64,000 bases of DNA, taken from positions 1-64,000 of the forward strand of contig CADCDS010000003.1 in assembly GCA_902800215.1 (NCBI GenBank), in the 5' to 3' direction. The position numbers and the translations under genes were made by a program. This DNA is from an uncultured Bacteroidales bacterium (lineage in GTDB: Bacteria; Bacteroidota; Bacteroidia; Bacteroidales; Paludibacteraceae). The notes under the pieces were generated by a model. That model did no database searches and was not told the DNA's origin. It saw only the letters and a list, made by a program, of their open reading frames with translations. Position 1 is the first letter of the stretch. Each line of letters begins with the position of its first letter. Positions 44,553-53,512 of the stretch are shown piece after piece.

Positions 44553-46864
44553 AGAAGAATGGTAAAAACTGGTTCAAGCAGGTGAAGGAAAAATACCCGT
44601 TGAAACCTTGGCAGAGGAAGTTTATGATCTGGTTCTGGAGTCTTTTCGGCACCTTTATCGTAATGGCATTCCTTTTTATGCTGCTGATTTCCAAAGGTGT
44701 ACTGGGTTATATGCCGCCTGTGGACGACTTGTTGAATCCGAAGAACTTACTGGCTAGCGAGATCATCTCGTCCGATCATCAGGTGATTGGCCAGTACTAC
44801 AAAGAGAACCGTGTGAGCGTGAAGTACGAAGACATCTCTCCGTTCGTGATCAATGCCTTGATAGCAACTGAAGATGAGCGTTTTGAACGTCACACCGGTG
44901 TGGATCTGAAAGCTTTGTTCCGTGCGGCTGTTAAGTTAGGTAGAGCCGGCGGTGGTAGTACGATTACTCAGCAGTTAGCCAAGCAGTTGTGGACGGAGAA
45001 CGTAGGTCGTACAGCCATCCAGCGTGCGACCCAAAAACCGACGGAATGGGCGATTGCAACACAATTGGAAAGCTTATACTCCAAGGAAGAGATCATCACA
45101 ATGTACCTGAATCGTTTCGATTTTCTGCATAATGCGGTGGGTATCCAATCGGCAGCGCGTATCTATTTTAGTACCACACCAAAAGATCTGAAGATCGAAG
45201 AAGCGGCTACGTTAGTGGGCATGTGTAAGAACCCGTCGTACTATAATCCTCGTCGGGATTCGTTGCGTTGTGTGAATCGGCGTAACACCGTATTAGGTCA
45301 GATGTACAAATCCGATTTTATCGACAAGGCCACCTTAGATTCCGTGTCGGCATTACCGCTGGTACTGCGTTATCAAACAGCTGACCACAAACAAGGATTA
45401 GCACCCTATTTCCGTGAATATCTGCGTGTTACATTGACTGCTAAAGAACCGAGTTATGGAGATTACTCTACTTGGAACAAGCAGCAGTACACATTTGACA
45501 AGTACCAATGGGATAATAATCCGCTGTATGGTTTTTGCGAGAAATATCGCAAGCCGGACGACAGTAAATACGATATCTACCGGGATGGCTTGAAGATCTA
45601 CACCACTATCGATTCGCGTATGCAGAAGTATGCCGAGGAGGCGGTGAGTGAGCACATGCAGGCGCAGCAGAAATCGTTCTTCAAGGAGTTGAAGAAGAAA
45701 AAGAATGCACCTTTCTCCATTGATTTGACGAAGGAGGAAGTGGACGGTATTATGAAGCAAAGCATGAAGAATACCGACCGGTACTGGTACTTAAAGCAAG
45801 AAGGGATGAGTCAGGATTCGATTTTTGCCACCTTCTACGAGAAGCAGCCTATGCGGATTTTTACCTATGACAGAGGTATGATCGACACCGTGATGACGCC
45901 GTATGACTCGATCCGTTGGCAGAAGAGTTATCTGCGCTGCGGATTCATGTCGATGGATCCAATCACGGGTCATGTGAAGGCCTATGTCGGAGGACCGAAC
46001 TTCGCTAATTTCCAGTACGATATGTGTACGAAAGGTCGTCGTCAGGTGGGATCGACTATCAAGCCGTACCTCTATACCTTGGCCATGGACGAAGGTATGT
46101 GGCCTTGTGAAACCTGGGTGTATGACTCGATCACGCTGATCGATGCAAACGGCAGGCCTTGGACACCGCGTGATACACACGACAAATACCAAGGTGACAC
46201 ACTCAGTTTAGCATGGGGACTGAAAGAGTCGTCGAACTGGATGTCGGCATACCTGATGTCGCTGTTCACGCCGGAACAATTAGTGGACCTAATGCGTTCC
46301 TTCGGTATCAAAGGAGAGTTGGATCCGGTGGTGTCGCTCTGTCTGGGTCCGTGTGACGTGAGTGTGGAAGAGATGGTGGATGCCTACACGGCTTTTGCCA
46401 ACAAGGGTATCCGCACCGAACCGCTGTACGTAACGCACATCGAGGATGCGAACGGCAATATCATTGCACAATTCACCCCGAAGACACACGAGATCATCGG
46501 TGAGACCACTTCGTATAAGATGATTTATATGTTACGGGAAGTGGTTGATCACGGTACCGGTATCCGGGCACGGTATAAATACGGCATCAAGGCGCCGATG
46601 GGTGGTAAGACAGGAACAACGAACAACAACTCCGACGGTTGGTTCATGTGCTTCACGCCGTCCCTGGTTAACGGAGCCTGGGTGGGCGGTGAAGACCGTG
46701 CGATCCACTTTGATAATATGGCCGAAGGACAGGGTGCTTCGATGGCCTTGCCTATCTGTGCGATCTATCTGCAGAAGATTTTCAAAGACAAGAGTTTAGG
46801 ATACAGCGAAGAGGAAGAATTCGATATTCCAGCATGGTTCGACCCCAATGAAGGTTGCGAATAG
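44549..46864 (+). CDS. Penicillin-binding protein 1A (bifunctional transglycosylase/transpeptidase)
   Basis: 771 residues. One membrane helix (about 30-52). GT51 domain: TEDERFERHTGVDLKALFRA with catalytic Glu and GGSTITQQLAKQLW, QLESLYSKEEIITMYLNRF. Transpeptidase domain: STIK (catalytic Ser; RRQVGSTIKPYLYT near 510), SSN in KESSNWMSAYL, KTG in MGGKTGTTNNNSDGW near 690. It polymerises and crosslinks peptidoglycan in the periplasm. The next gene starts inside its 3' end (17-nt overlap). Confidence 0.97.
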   Translation: MKKNGKNWFKQVKEKYPLKPWQRKFMIWFWSLFGTFIVMAFLFMLLISKGVLGYMPPVDDLLNPKNLLASEIISSDHQVIGQYYKENRVSVKYEDISPFVINALIATEDERFERHTGVDLKALFRAAVKLGRAGGGSTITQQLAKQLWTENVGRTAIQRATQKPTEWAIATQLESLYSKEEIITMYLNRFDFLHNAVGIQSAARIYFSTTPKDLKIEEAATLVGMCKNPSYYNPRRDSLRCVNRRNTVLGQMYKSDFIDKATLDSVSALPLVLRYQTADHKQGLAPYFREYLRVTLTAKEPSYGDYSTWNKQQYTFDKYQWDNNPLYGFCEKYRKPDDSKYDIYRDGLKIYTTIDSRMQKYAEEAVSEHMQAQQKSFFKELKKKKNAPFSIDLTKEEVDGIMKQSMKNTDRYWYLKQEGMSQDSIFATFYEKQPMRIFTYDRGMIDTVMTPYDSIRWQKSYLRCGFMSMDPITGHVKAYVGGPNFANFQYDMCTKGRRQVGSTIKPYLYTLAMDEGMWPCETWVYDSITLIDANGRPWTPRDTHDKYQGDTLSLAWGLKESSNWMSAYLMSLFTPEQLVDLMRSFGIKGELDPVVSLCLGPCDVSVEEMVDAYTAFANKGIRTEPLYVTHIEDANGNIIAQFTPKTHEIIGETTSYKMIYMLREVVDHGTGIRARYKYGIKAPMGGKTGTTNNNSDGWFMCFTPSLVNGAWVGGEDRAIHFDNMAEGQGASMALPICAIYLQKIFKDKSLGYSEEEEFDIPAWFDPNEGCE

Positions 46865-48845
46865 GCACATATTAGTCTTTTGTCTTTTGTCCCTTTTCCT
46901 TGTTCCGGCAAAGGCGCAGTTGAATACCGACCGCATCACGGCGATCGGTAGGAATGCCTTGTATTTTGAAGATTATATCCTGTCGATTCAGTATTTTAAT
47001 CAGGTGATTCGTCTGAAGCCGTATTTGGCGGAACCCTATTTCTACCGTTCGATCGCCAAGATTCAGTTGGAGGACTATCAGGGTGCGTTGAATGACTGCA
47101 ATGCCGCGATAGAGCGTAATCCGTTTTCTCCGGGTTATTACTATGCACGAGGTTATATCTACCGGCAGATGAAGCAGGCGGACAAGGCGGAAGATGACTA
47201 CACGCAGGCATTGCAATTCTCGCCGGAGAACCGCACCTATATGTTATTACGCGCAGACACGCGTGCGGAACGCAAGGAATACAAGGCGGCGTTGGAGGAT
47301 ATCGAGTGGTTACTGAAACGAGAACCGCAGTCAGCATCCTTCTGGAGTGAGAAAGGTCAAGTGTCGTTCTTGAAAGGCGATACCCTGCAAGCCGTGGAGG
47401 CTTTTGAACAAGCGGCTAAGTACGACAAGACCAATCCGGCCATCTGGTCTGCGTTGGGTGTGATTAACCTGATGTTAGAGCGGGAAGAAGATGCGTATGT
47501 GCAGCTAAGCCAGGCGATTAACTTAGGTTCAAAATGGGCAGGCGACTATATCAACCGGGGTCTGTTGCATTATCGGAAGCATAACTACCGTGGTGCGTTA
47601 TCGGATTTTGATCAGGCGGTGAAGATCTCCCCCCGTGATGCGGAGAGTTATTATAACCGCGGTATTATGCGGCAAGAAGTGGGTGACTACAACAAGGCGT
47701 TGGAGGACTTGAACACCGCTATTTCCCTGGATCCGGAACGAACAGAGATGCGTTATCAACGCGGCCTGATCGAGTTACAACTCAAACAATGGAGTGCTGT
47801 CGTGGAGGATATGAACGCGATGATTGCCCGTTATCCGTATTTCCTGCCGAGTTATTATGTAGCGGCGCAGGCGTGCACCAAGCAGGGTAAGGATAAAGCG
47901 GCTTACCGGTACAAGGAGCAAGCGGCGGAATTAGAGCAGCGCAAAGAGGAGATCCAGGCACAGCAGGCGAGTCAGCCGAAGACCGATATGCTGATTGCTG
48001 ACGCCCAGCCGCAGAAGAAAGACTACCGAAAGGAGTTTTCTGCCAATACCGCGCAAAATCAGACAGATCTTCCGGAAGAGGAAGAGAAATATGAATCTCA
48101 GACCCGTGGAACGGTGCAGAAACGCCATCAAGACATCGTGTTAGAGTCCAATATCGTACTCAGTTATTACAGTCAGGATTTGAGTTTGAGACGTACGAAC
48201 TACTACCATCCGACGGTAGATCAACTCAACAAACGGGAAGTGTTACCGGCGGCCTTGCGTTTTACGTGTCAGGAGTTGACCTTGACGGCAGAGATGGTGG
48301 ATTTCCATTTTGCGGAGATTACCCGTCTGTCGCAGATGATCGACGAAGGACCGACCGCCGCGTTGTATTTCGCTCGAGCGATCGAGTTTGCGGTCGTTCA
48401 GGACTACACCAGTGCCATTGACGACTGCACGAAAGCGACCTTGTTAGCCGATCCGGATATGACGCTTATTCTGACCTTCTGCCGTGCCAATTGGCGGTAT
48501 CGTCTGTTTGAATACCAGCGTGCGACAGGAGAACAGGAAGCGACGGCATCGATGGATTTTGACATCATGCTTCGAGATTATGATCAAGTGATTCGACTGC
48601 AGCCGGACTTTGCGTTTGCATTGTACAACAAGGCCAATATCCTCTGTGCGCAACACGAGTGGAAAGACGCCATCGAGTATTACACGCGTGCCATTGCTCA
48701 GGATGTGGATTTTTCCGAAGCCTATTTTAACAGGGGGTTGACCTATCTCTACACCGGTGAGCACGAGAAAGGTCTGGCGGATTTGAGTAAAGCCGGAGAG
48801 TTAGGTATTTACCAGGCATATAATTTGATTACCCGATTTAAATGA
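46848..48845 (+). CDS. Exported TPR-repeat protein
   Basis: 665 residues. Signal peptide (RHILVFCLLSLFLVPAKAQ) encoded over a TTTGTC heptamer stretch. At least nine TPR units between about 30 and 365 (AYFYRSIAKIQLEDYQGALNDCNAAIERNP-type spacing; long run split here by description), a Gln/Lys/Glu-rich linker (about 370-430), then a second TPR block (about 500-660). TPR arrays mediate protein binding in the periplasm; partner unknown. It lies between PBP1A and the TraB/GumN-like gene in an envelope-related run. Confidence 0.88.
   Translation: MKVANRHILVFCLLSLFLVPAKAQLNTDRITAIGRNALYFEDYILSIQYFNQVIRLKPYLAEPYFYRSIAKIQLEDYQGALNDCNAAIERNPFSPGYYYARGYIYRQMKQADKAEDDYTQALQFSPENRTYMLLRADTRAERKEYKAALEDIEWLLKREPQSASFWSEKGQVSFLKGDTLQAVEAFEQAAKYDKTNPAIWSALGVINLMLEREEDAYVQLSQAINLGSKWAGDYINRGLLHYRKHNYRGALSDFDQAVKISPRDAESYYNRGIMRQEVGDYNKALEDLNTAISLDPERTEMRYQRGLIELQLKQWSAVVEDMNAMIARYPYFLPSYYVAAQACTKQGKDKAAYRYKEQAAELEQRKEEIQAQQASQPKTDMLIADAQPQKKDYRKEFSANTAQNQTDLPEEEEKYESQTRGTVQKRHQDIVLESNIVLSYYSQDLSLRRTNYYHPTVDQLNKREVLPAALRFTCQELTLTAEMVDFHFAEITRLSQMIDEGPTAALYFARAIEFAVVQDYTSAIDDCTKATLLADPDMTLILTFCRANWRYRLFEYQRATGEQEATASMDFDIMLRDYDQVIRLQPDFAFALYNKANILCAQHEWKDAIEYYTRAIAQDVDFSEAYFNRGLTYLYTGEHEKGLADLSKAGELGIYQAYNLITRFK
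46875..46900 (+). repeat. GTCTTTT heptamer array encoding a signal peptide core (TPR gene)
   Basis: Units GTCTTTT, GTCTTTT, GTCCCTT, TTCCT. Encodes VFCLLSLFL. Confidence 0.8.
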
Positions 48846-49741
48846 GAGCCATACGACACATATTTATCCTTTGTCTTTTGTCCTTTGTCCTTATTCCGGT
48901 AAAAGGTCAGTTGCTATACGAGATTTCGGGTAACGGGGTGAAAGACAAATCGTATCTGTTAGCGACGAACCGTTTGGTGGATATGACTTTTCTGGACACG
49001 ATACCGAATGTGTTCAAATGCTTTGGACAATGCGATAAAGTGATCACGGAATTTGCAATGCAAGACTATGAAGCCTTGTCTGCATTACGCCAGGCAGCGG
49101 TGCTACCCGACTCGATTAAACTGAGTAATTTTTACAGCGAAAGCGAATATACGCTAATTGATAATAGTCTTCGCATTGGTTTGGGCATGGGTTTAGATCA
49201 GCTATGCCGCATGAAACCGGCGTATCTGACGGAGATGTACCGAACGGAATTGATGAAGAATTGGTTGCAGTTTGACGAGCAGCGATCGATGGAGAGTTTC
49301 TTCGAATCGATCGCCGCAGAACGGGATATGCCGGTGATCGGATTGGATGATATCGGGGAGACGATGTACATGCTTTTTGACCGGGAACCGTTTCATTGGC
49401 AGTGCACAGAGTTGCTGAAAGTGATCGAATATCCGGAGAATGAGGTGAAGCAAGAGAAGACGCTGAAGGCGATGTATCTGGACGGCAGACTGAGCGATAT
49501 CGCGTACCAGGTGGAAGGGCCGGATAACAAGACCAGTATCTCCTTTTCGGACTATAAAGTCTATTGTGCGCGAAACAAAGAATGGGTCAAACGGTTAAAG
49601 AAACACCTGAAGGACGGGAATGCGTTTATCACGCTCAATGCCATCTATTTGGGAGGCGAGAAAGGATTAATTGAACAACTACGGGCGGCAGGATATCGGG
49701 TTCGGCCCGTGAACAGAGGAATAAAATTAAAACAACAATAA
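48842..49741 (+). CDS. TraB/GumN-like exported protein
   Basis: 299 residues. Signal peptide (RHIFILCLLSFVLIPVKGQ). The order of segments, LLYEISGNGVKDKSYLLATNRL, then CDKVITEF, and C-terminal YLGGEKGLIEQLRAAGYRVRPV, matches the TraB/GumN (Tiki-like) family of possible metalloproteases. The first motif is usually GTxH; here it reads ATNR, lacking the conserved His, so catalysis may be lost. ATGA overlap with the TPR gene. Confidence 0.75.
   Translation: MRAIRHIFILCLLSFVLIPVKGQLLYEISGNGVKDKSYLLATNRLVDMTFLDTIPNVFKCFGQCDKVITEFAMQDYEALSALRQAAVLPDSIKLSNFYSESEYTLIDNSLRIGLGMGLDQLCRMKPAYLTEMYRTELMKNWLQFDEQRSMESFFESIAAERDMPVIGLDDIGETMYMLFDREPFHWQCTELLKVIEYPENEVKQEKTLKAMYLDGRLSDIAYQVEGPDNKTSISFSDYKVYCARNKEWVKRLKKHLKDGNAFITLNAIYLGGEKGLIEQLRAAGYRVRPVNRGIKLKQQ
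48866..48895 (+). repeat. CTTTGTC heptamer array encoding a signal peptide core (TraB-like gene)
   Basis: Units CCTTTGT, CTTTTGT, CCTTTGT, CCTTATT after ACATATTTAT. Encodes FILCLLSFVLIP. Confidence 0.88.
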
Positions 49742-49742
49742 G

Positions 49743-50300
49743 ATGAAAAAGGTATTTTCTGTATTGGTAGCGCTGACGTTAGCGCTGAGTGTAAACGCCG
49801 CTGAACGCGGTAAGTTCATTCATGTGGACAACACGGTGAACAAGAACCTGAAACCACAGATTGCATTCCGCATCGACCATAAGGAGGATGCAGATGTAAC
49901 GACATTGCTGGTGAAGTTAGTCAGTACCAGTGCGTACTATGAGTTCACCGACGCATCGCGTGTACTCTTTCGTTTGAGTGACGGCAAAGCGATCCGTCTG
50001 AACCGTAACGGTGCGGCAGTAAGCAATGAGAAGAAGTATTCTGAGAAGAAAGGTACGGCAACTATCACGTTCTACCCTACTGTCACGGAGTACGAAGTGA
50101 CACCGGAGTTGATCGAGGCATTGGAGAAAGGCGAGACCGTAATCAAGGTGCGTATCGTACCAAAGGAGAATGAACCGAAGGACTACGATATCGTGGAGAG
50201 TTATCAGGCACGGTTCTCTTCTGACCTGCTCAAATCGTATCAGGAAGCGGTGTTAAACAACCGAAAAGCGCACTCCGACATTAGCGATGAGGATTTTTAA
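49743..50300 (+). CDS. Exported protein of unknown function (185 aa)
   Basis: 185 residues. Signal peptide MKKVFSVLVALTLALSVNAA. The mature chain is Lys- and Glu-rich, with alternating strands (ATITFYPTVTEYEVTPELIEAL) and a helical C-terminus; no recognised motif. Context: between TraB/GumN-like and amidase genes, overlapping the latter by 14 nt. Confidence 0.7.
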   Translation: MKKVFSVLVALTLALSVNAAERGKFIHVDNTVNKNLKPQIAFRIDHKEDADVTTLLVKLVSTSAYYEFTDASRVLFRLSDGKAIRLNRNGAAVSNEKKYSEKKGTATITFYPTVTEYEVTPELIEALEKGETVIKVRIVPKENEPKDYDIVESYQARFSSDLLKSYQEAVLNNRKAHSDISDEDF

Positions 50301-52503
50301 ACATATATTTATCCTTGTTCTTTGTGCCTTGTTCTTTGTGCCAGCCAAGGCCGATATCGGCATGCAGGAGTTAGGGGACTCGTTAACCGCATGGACCGGT
50401 TTTTCATCCGTGTGGTCACCGGCCGTAAAGGTGAAGAACCTGCGTGTGAATGGGAACAAGATCACGGTCAAGACCAATAAAACACTCAAAGATGTACGCT
50501 GGACGACCGCCAATATCGCTGAACTGAAACGCAAAGTGAGTCGTTGGGTGCTGGGTCATGAGAAAGGCAAAGTGACCATTCAGACGGCGAACATCGATAT
50601 CGAGAATTTGGTTACCAACTGCGCCAAAGGCATTCTTGCAACCGGAAAACCACACGACTTATCGGACCGAAACATTGCTTTGTATCCGAGTCACGGTCTG
50701 TATTACAACCGGGATCGGGATGAGTGGATCTGGCAACGTGCTACCTTATGGACCACGGTAGAGGACCTGTACAGCCAGGAATATGTGCGGCTGATCAAGC
50801 AGATGTTGGAGAATGCCGGTGCGACGATCCATATGCCGCGTGCCGGTCTTGAGCAACAACAACGAGGTATCTCCGGCATGCCGGCTTGGACCGAAGGCGC
50901 ACGCTATTGGTTGATCTCGCAAGGTGCCGACTCTACCCTTTGGAACTTATACGAAGGGGATGAGTATAAGGATGACATGAAGTGCAGGGCGCTGTGGATC
51001 AATTCCTTAGAGACACCGATCGACCTGTGTCTGGCTTTTCATACCGACGGAAACGACAGCGGCAATGACAGCACGATCATCGGCACGCTGGTTATCTACA
51101 CTGCCAAGGACGATGACGGACATAGCAAGCTGAGAGACGGCAGAGACCGGGAGACCGTGAACCGAAACTTAGCGGATTGGATTCAGACGCAGGTGACGGA
51201 AGACTTACGGCATATCGCGCCGGAATGGACAAGGCGGCAACTCAAAGAAGCCAATTACTGTGAGACGCGTGTGCCGGTGGTGCCGAGTATCATCCTGGAA
51301 CTGTTGAGTCACAAAAACATGGCCGACATGCGGTACGGTTTGGATCCCAAGTTCCGTTTTGCCGCCAGCCGTGCCGTCTATAAAGGCATCTTACGCTATC
51401 TGAACGGTACCAACGCGGTGGTACAACCCTTACCTGTTCAACAATTGGCGATCACACAGGAAGGAGTGTTACAATGGAGACCCACTATTGATAGTCTGGA
51501 AACGACGGCTACCCCATCCTATTACATGGTGTATATTCAGGAGAATGACGGCGACTGGAATGTCCAGCAAGTGGAAGAAGTGACGGAATTGCAGGTAGAG
51601 CTGAAACGCGGAGTACTATATAACTACTATGTCGTCGCCGGCAATGAAGGAGGTCTGAGTATGCCGAGTCCTATTGTAAGCGCATATATGAGTGAGCAGG
51701 AGAATGCACCTATGGCGCTGGTGGTGGATGCGTTTGACGATGTGTACGGCGTAGAATGGTTCGCTGACAGCACCTATGCCGGTATCGTGCCGGGCAGTTA
51801 TGCCTGTGAGAACTATTTCTCTTGCGCGTATATCGGCGAACAATGGAACTACACCCGCAGCGATGAATGGAAAGATGACGATAACTGCGGTTGGGGAGCT
51901 TGTTACCGCGACTATGCCGGCAAACAAACCATCGGCAACACCCATGACTGGTGTGCCCAACACGGACGAGTACTGCGCCAAATGCGAATCTCGTATGTCA
52001 GTTGTACGGCGGGAATGAAGGAAGCCTTCAGCCTTCAGCCTTCAGTATTCAGTCTTTTGGATATTGTCTGCGGTAGGCAGAGAGATGCATTATCGGCTGA
52101 GATCCAACAGTTTATCGCACCGTATCTAGATAAGGGCGGTAAGTTGTTACTGAGCACCGATCATTTCAGTTCTCTCGATCCCCAATGGGCAAAGAAGTAC
52201 CTGCACGCGCAGTACTATGCGGCGCAGGCTACGCACAGCGGCCGTGTCGTCAGTTCAAGGCATCGCCCGTATCAACTGGTGTTAAGGCCGAATGCGGAAC
52301 AGCTTTTCACCTGTCATCCGGAAGGATTAAAACCGGCGGACAATGAGGCAGAGAAAATTGCCACGTACGCAGATATGCGGTGTCCGGCAGCGATAGGTTA
52401 TAATCACCGCACCTTAGTGTTCGGTTTTCCGTTGGAAGCGACGCAGGATTTTGAAAGTATCTGCCAGCATGCGCTCGAATGGCTGATGAATGAGGAGGAA
52501 TAA
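50287..52503 (+). CDS. N-acetylmuramoyl-L-alanine amidase-like exported protein
   Basis: 738 residues. Signal peptide (FKHIFILVLCALFFVPAKA). Residues about 120-375 resemble an Amidase_3 domain: IALYPSHGLYYN (Zn His), LCLAFHTDGNDSG (second His), VVPSIILELLSHKNMADM (catalytic Glu). A fibronectin-III-like domain (about 390-470) and a C-terminal alpha/beta domain of unknown type follow. Homologues in Bacteroidota are sometimes mislabelled xanthan lyase. It would cleave peptidoglycan cross-peptide from sugar. Heptamer array near residue 580 encodes FSLQPSVFSLL. Confidence 0.82.
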   Translation: MRIFKHIFILVLCALFFVPAKADIGMQELGDSLTAWTGFSSVWSPAVKVKNLRVNGNKITVKTNKTLKDVRWTTANIAELKRKVSRWVLGHEKGKVTIQTANIDIENLVTNCAKGILATGKPHDLSDRNIALYPSHGLYYNRDRDEWIWQRATLWTTVEDLYSQEYVRLIKQMLENAGATIHMPRAGLEQQQRGISGMPAWTEGARYWLISQGADSTLWNLYEGDEYKDDMKCRALWINSLETPIDLCLAFHTDGNDSGNDSTIIGTLVIYTAKDDDGHSKLRDGRDRETVNRNLADWIQTQVTEDLRHIAPEWTRRQLKEANYCETRVPVVPSIILELLSHKNMADMRYGLDPKFRFAASRAVYKGILRYLNGTNAVVQPLPVQQLAITQEGVLQWRPTIDSLETTATPSYYMVYIQENDGDWNVQQVEEVTELQVELKRGVLYNYYVVAGNEGGLSMPSPIVSAYMSEQENAPMALVVDAFDDVYGVEWFADSTYAGIVPGSYACENYFSCAYIGEQWNYTRSDEWKDDDNCGWGACYRDYAGKQTIGNTHDWCAQHGRVLRQMRISYVSCTAGMKEAFSLQPSVFSLLDIVCGRQRDALSAEIQQFIAPYLDKGGKLLLSTDHFSSLDPQWAKKYLHAQYYAAQATHSGRVVSSRHRPYQLVLRPNAEQLFTCHPEGLKPADNEAEKIATYADMRCPAAIGYNHRTLVFGFPLEATQDFESICQHALEWLMNEEE
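50313..50342 (+). repeat. Exact 14-nt tandem repeat in the amidase signal peptide
   Basis: Two perfect copies of CCTTGTTCTTTGTG plus CC. It encodes the hydrophobic core LVLCALFFV. Loss or gain of one copy would shift the frame. Confidence 0.95.
52026..52053 (+). repeat. CTTCAGC heptamer array inside the amidase gene
   Basis: Units CTTCAGC, CTTCAGC, CTTCAGT, ATTCAGT. Encodes AFSLQPSVFSL in the C-terminal domain. Confidence 0.92.
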
Positions 52504-52533
52504 AAAAAAGAGGCTCATATGAGTCTCTTTTTT
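52504..52533. terminator. Bidirectional terminator between the amidase and small lipoprotein genes
   Basis: A/T-flanked perfect-like hairpin: AAAAAAGAGGCTC and GAGTCTCTTTTTT pair with one G-U. It ends the 18-gene plus run and, read the other way, the lipoprotein gene at 52551. Confidence 0.9.
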
Positions 52534-52550
52534 GTTCACTGAGGATGCTA

Positions 52551-52763
52551 TTACTTAGCGAGTTCCTCGAGCTGAGCTGCAGCTTCTTCCAGAGTAATTT
52601 CCGCCTCAGGAGCAGCCTCTTCAGTAGCCTCTTCAGCAGCCTCTTTGCAGCATTTGTGCTCTTCAGCTTCCTTGCAGCACTCTTTGTTCTCACCCTTGCA
52701 ACCGCAAGCAGTAAATGCCATCGAAGCGCCAAACAGGATAGCGAATAAATAAACCTTCTTCAT
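52551..52763 (-). CDS. Small Cys- and Glu-rich lipoprotein
   Basis: 70 residues. Lipobox FTAC at about residue 20 (MKKVYLFAILFGASMAFTAC). The mature part contains CKGENKECCKEAEEHKCCKE, two CC pairs, then an acidic Ala/Glu helix. The paired Cys could bind metal or form disulfides; no family is recognised. It has its own promoter (52837-52868), interleaved with the queH promoter, and a terminator on both sides of its 3' end. Confidence 0.75.
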   Translation of the reverse strand: MKKVYLFAILFGASMAFTACGCKGENKECCKEAEEHKCCKEAAEEATEEAAPEAEITLEEAAAQLEELAK

Positions 52764-52836
52764 AATTCAATTGAATTTAATGTGTTAATTTAATCTTTTT
52801 TGTCCTTTAAAGGACTTGATTTATCAAAATCGGGTG

Positions 52837-52868
52837 CAAAAGTACAAAAATTTTTGGAGATATGCAAA
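52837..52868 (-). promoter_or_regulatory. Promoter of the small lipoprotein gene
   Basis: Minus strand: TTTGCATATCTC, 20-bp spacer, TACTTTTG (52844-52837), then CACCCGATTTTG. Confidence 0.85.
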
Positions 52869-52884
52869 AAAATGTGTAATTTTG
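52853..52884 (+). promoter_or_regulatory. Promoter of queH
   Basis: TTTG 52853-52856, 20-bp spacer, TAATTTTG 52877-52884. Its -33 site lies inside the spacer of the divergent lipoprotein promoter. Confidence 0.75.
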
Positions 52885-52912
52885 TATCGTTTTTTTGAAA
52901 AATGATATCTGC

Positions 52913-53512
52913 ATGCGTCAAAAGAGTTCCATTATAGTGCCTCAAGGATGTAAACGTGTACTGCTGCATGCGTGCTGTGCGCCGTGTTCGAGTGCGATCG
53001 TGGAATGGTTGCTGGCGCACGATATCGAGCCGGTGATCTACTATTTTAATCCGAATATCTACCCGCTGGAGGAATATGAGATCCGGAAGAACGAGAGTAA
53101 AAGGCATGCGGAAAGTCTCGGTATCACATGGATAGATGATGACTATCGTCATGATGCCTGGCGGGAAGCGGTGTGCGGATTGGAACACGAGCCGGAGAGA
53201 GGAAGACGATGTGAAGCCTGCTTCTATCACCGACTGCTGGCAACAGCCAAGAAGGCGCATGAGATGGGAATAGAATACTTTGCCACCACCCTCGCCTCGT
53301 CCCGTTGGAAGAACTTAGAACAAATTAACGCCGCCGGACAAGCGGCAGCGTTAATGGTTAATGGCGAAGGGCCAAAGGCGAATGTTCAATTCTGGGCGCA
53401 GAACTGGCGGAAAGACGGTCTTCAGGAACGCAGAAACACGTTACTCAAAGAATACGGATTCTATAACCAGTTATACTGCGGTTGTGAGTTTAGCAACTCT
53501 CAAACTGCTTAA
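52913..53512 (+). CDS. queH: Epoxyqueuosine reductase QueH
   Basis: 199 residues from ATG 52913; the TTG at 52895 is too close to the predicted transcript start. Catalyses the last step of queuosine synthesis in tRNA. VLLHACCAPCSSAIVEWL, FNPNIYPLEEYEIRKNE and CEACFYHRLL carry the Cys residues of the DUF208/QueH cluster site; FATTLASSRWKN and NWRKDGLQERR complete the signature. A heptamer array encodes ALMVNGEGPKANV between the last two motifs. It converges on pheS with a 23-nt overlap. Confidence 0.95.
   Translation: MRQKSSIIVPQGCKRVLLHACCAPCSSAIVEWLLAHDIEPVIYYFNPNIYPLEEYEIRKNESKRHAESLGITWIDDDYRHDAWREAVCGLEHEPERGRRCEACFYHRLLATAKKAHEMGIEYFATTLASSRWKNLEQINAAGQAAALMVNGEGPKANVQFWAQNWRKDGLQERRNTLLKEYGFYNQLYCGCEFSNSQTA
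53350..53384 (+). repeat. GTTAATG/GCGAAGG heptamer array inside queH
   Basis: Units GTTAATG, GTTAATG, GCGAAGG, GCCAAAG, GCGAATG. It encodes LMVNGEGPKANV, absent from usual QueH proteins by my reading. Confidence 0.88.

Noticed and set aside
52895-52912. TTG start for queH
   Set aside because: It lies about 5 nt from the predicted transcription start and adds residues not seen in QueH; ATG 52913 is better.
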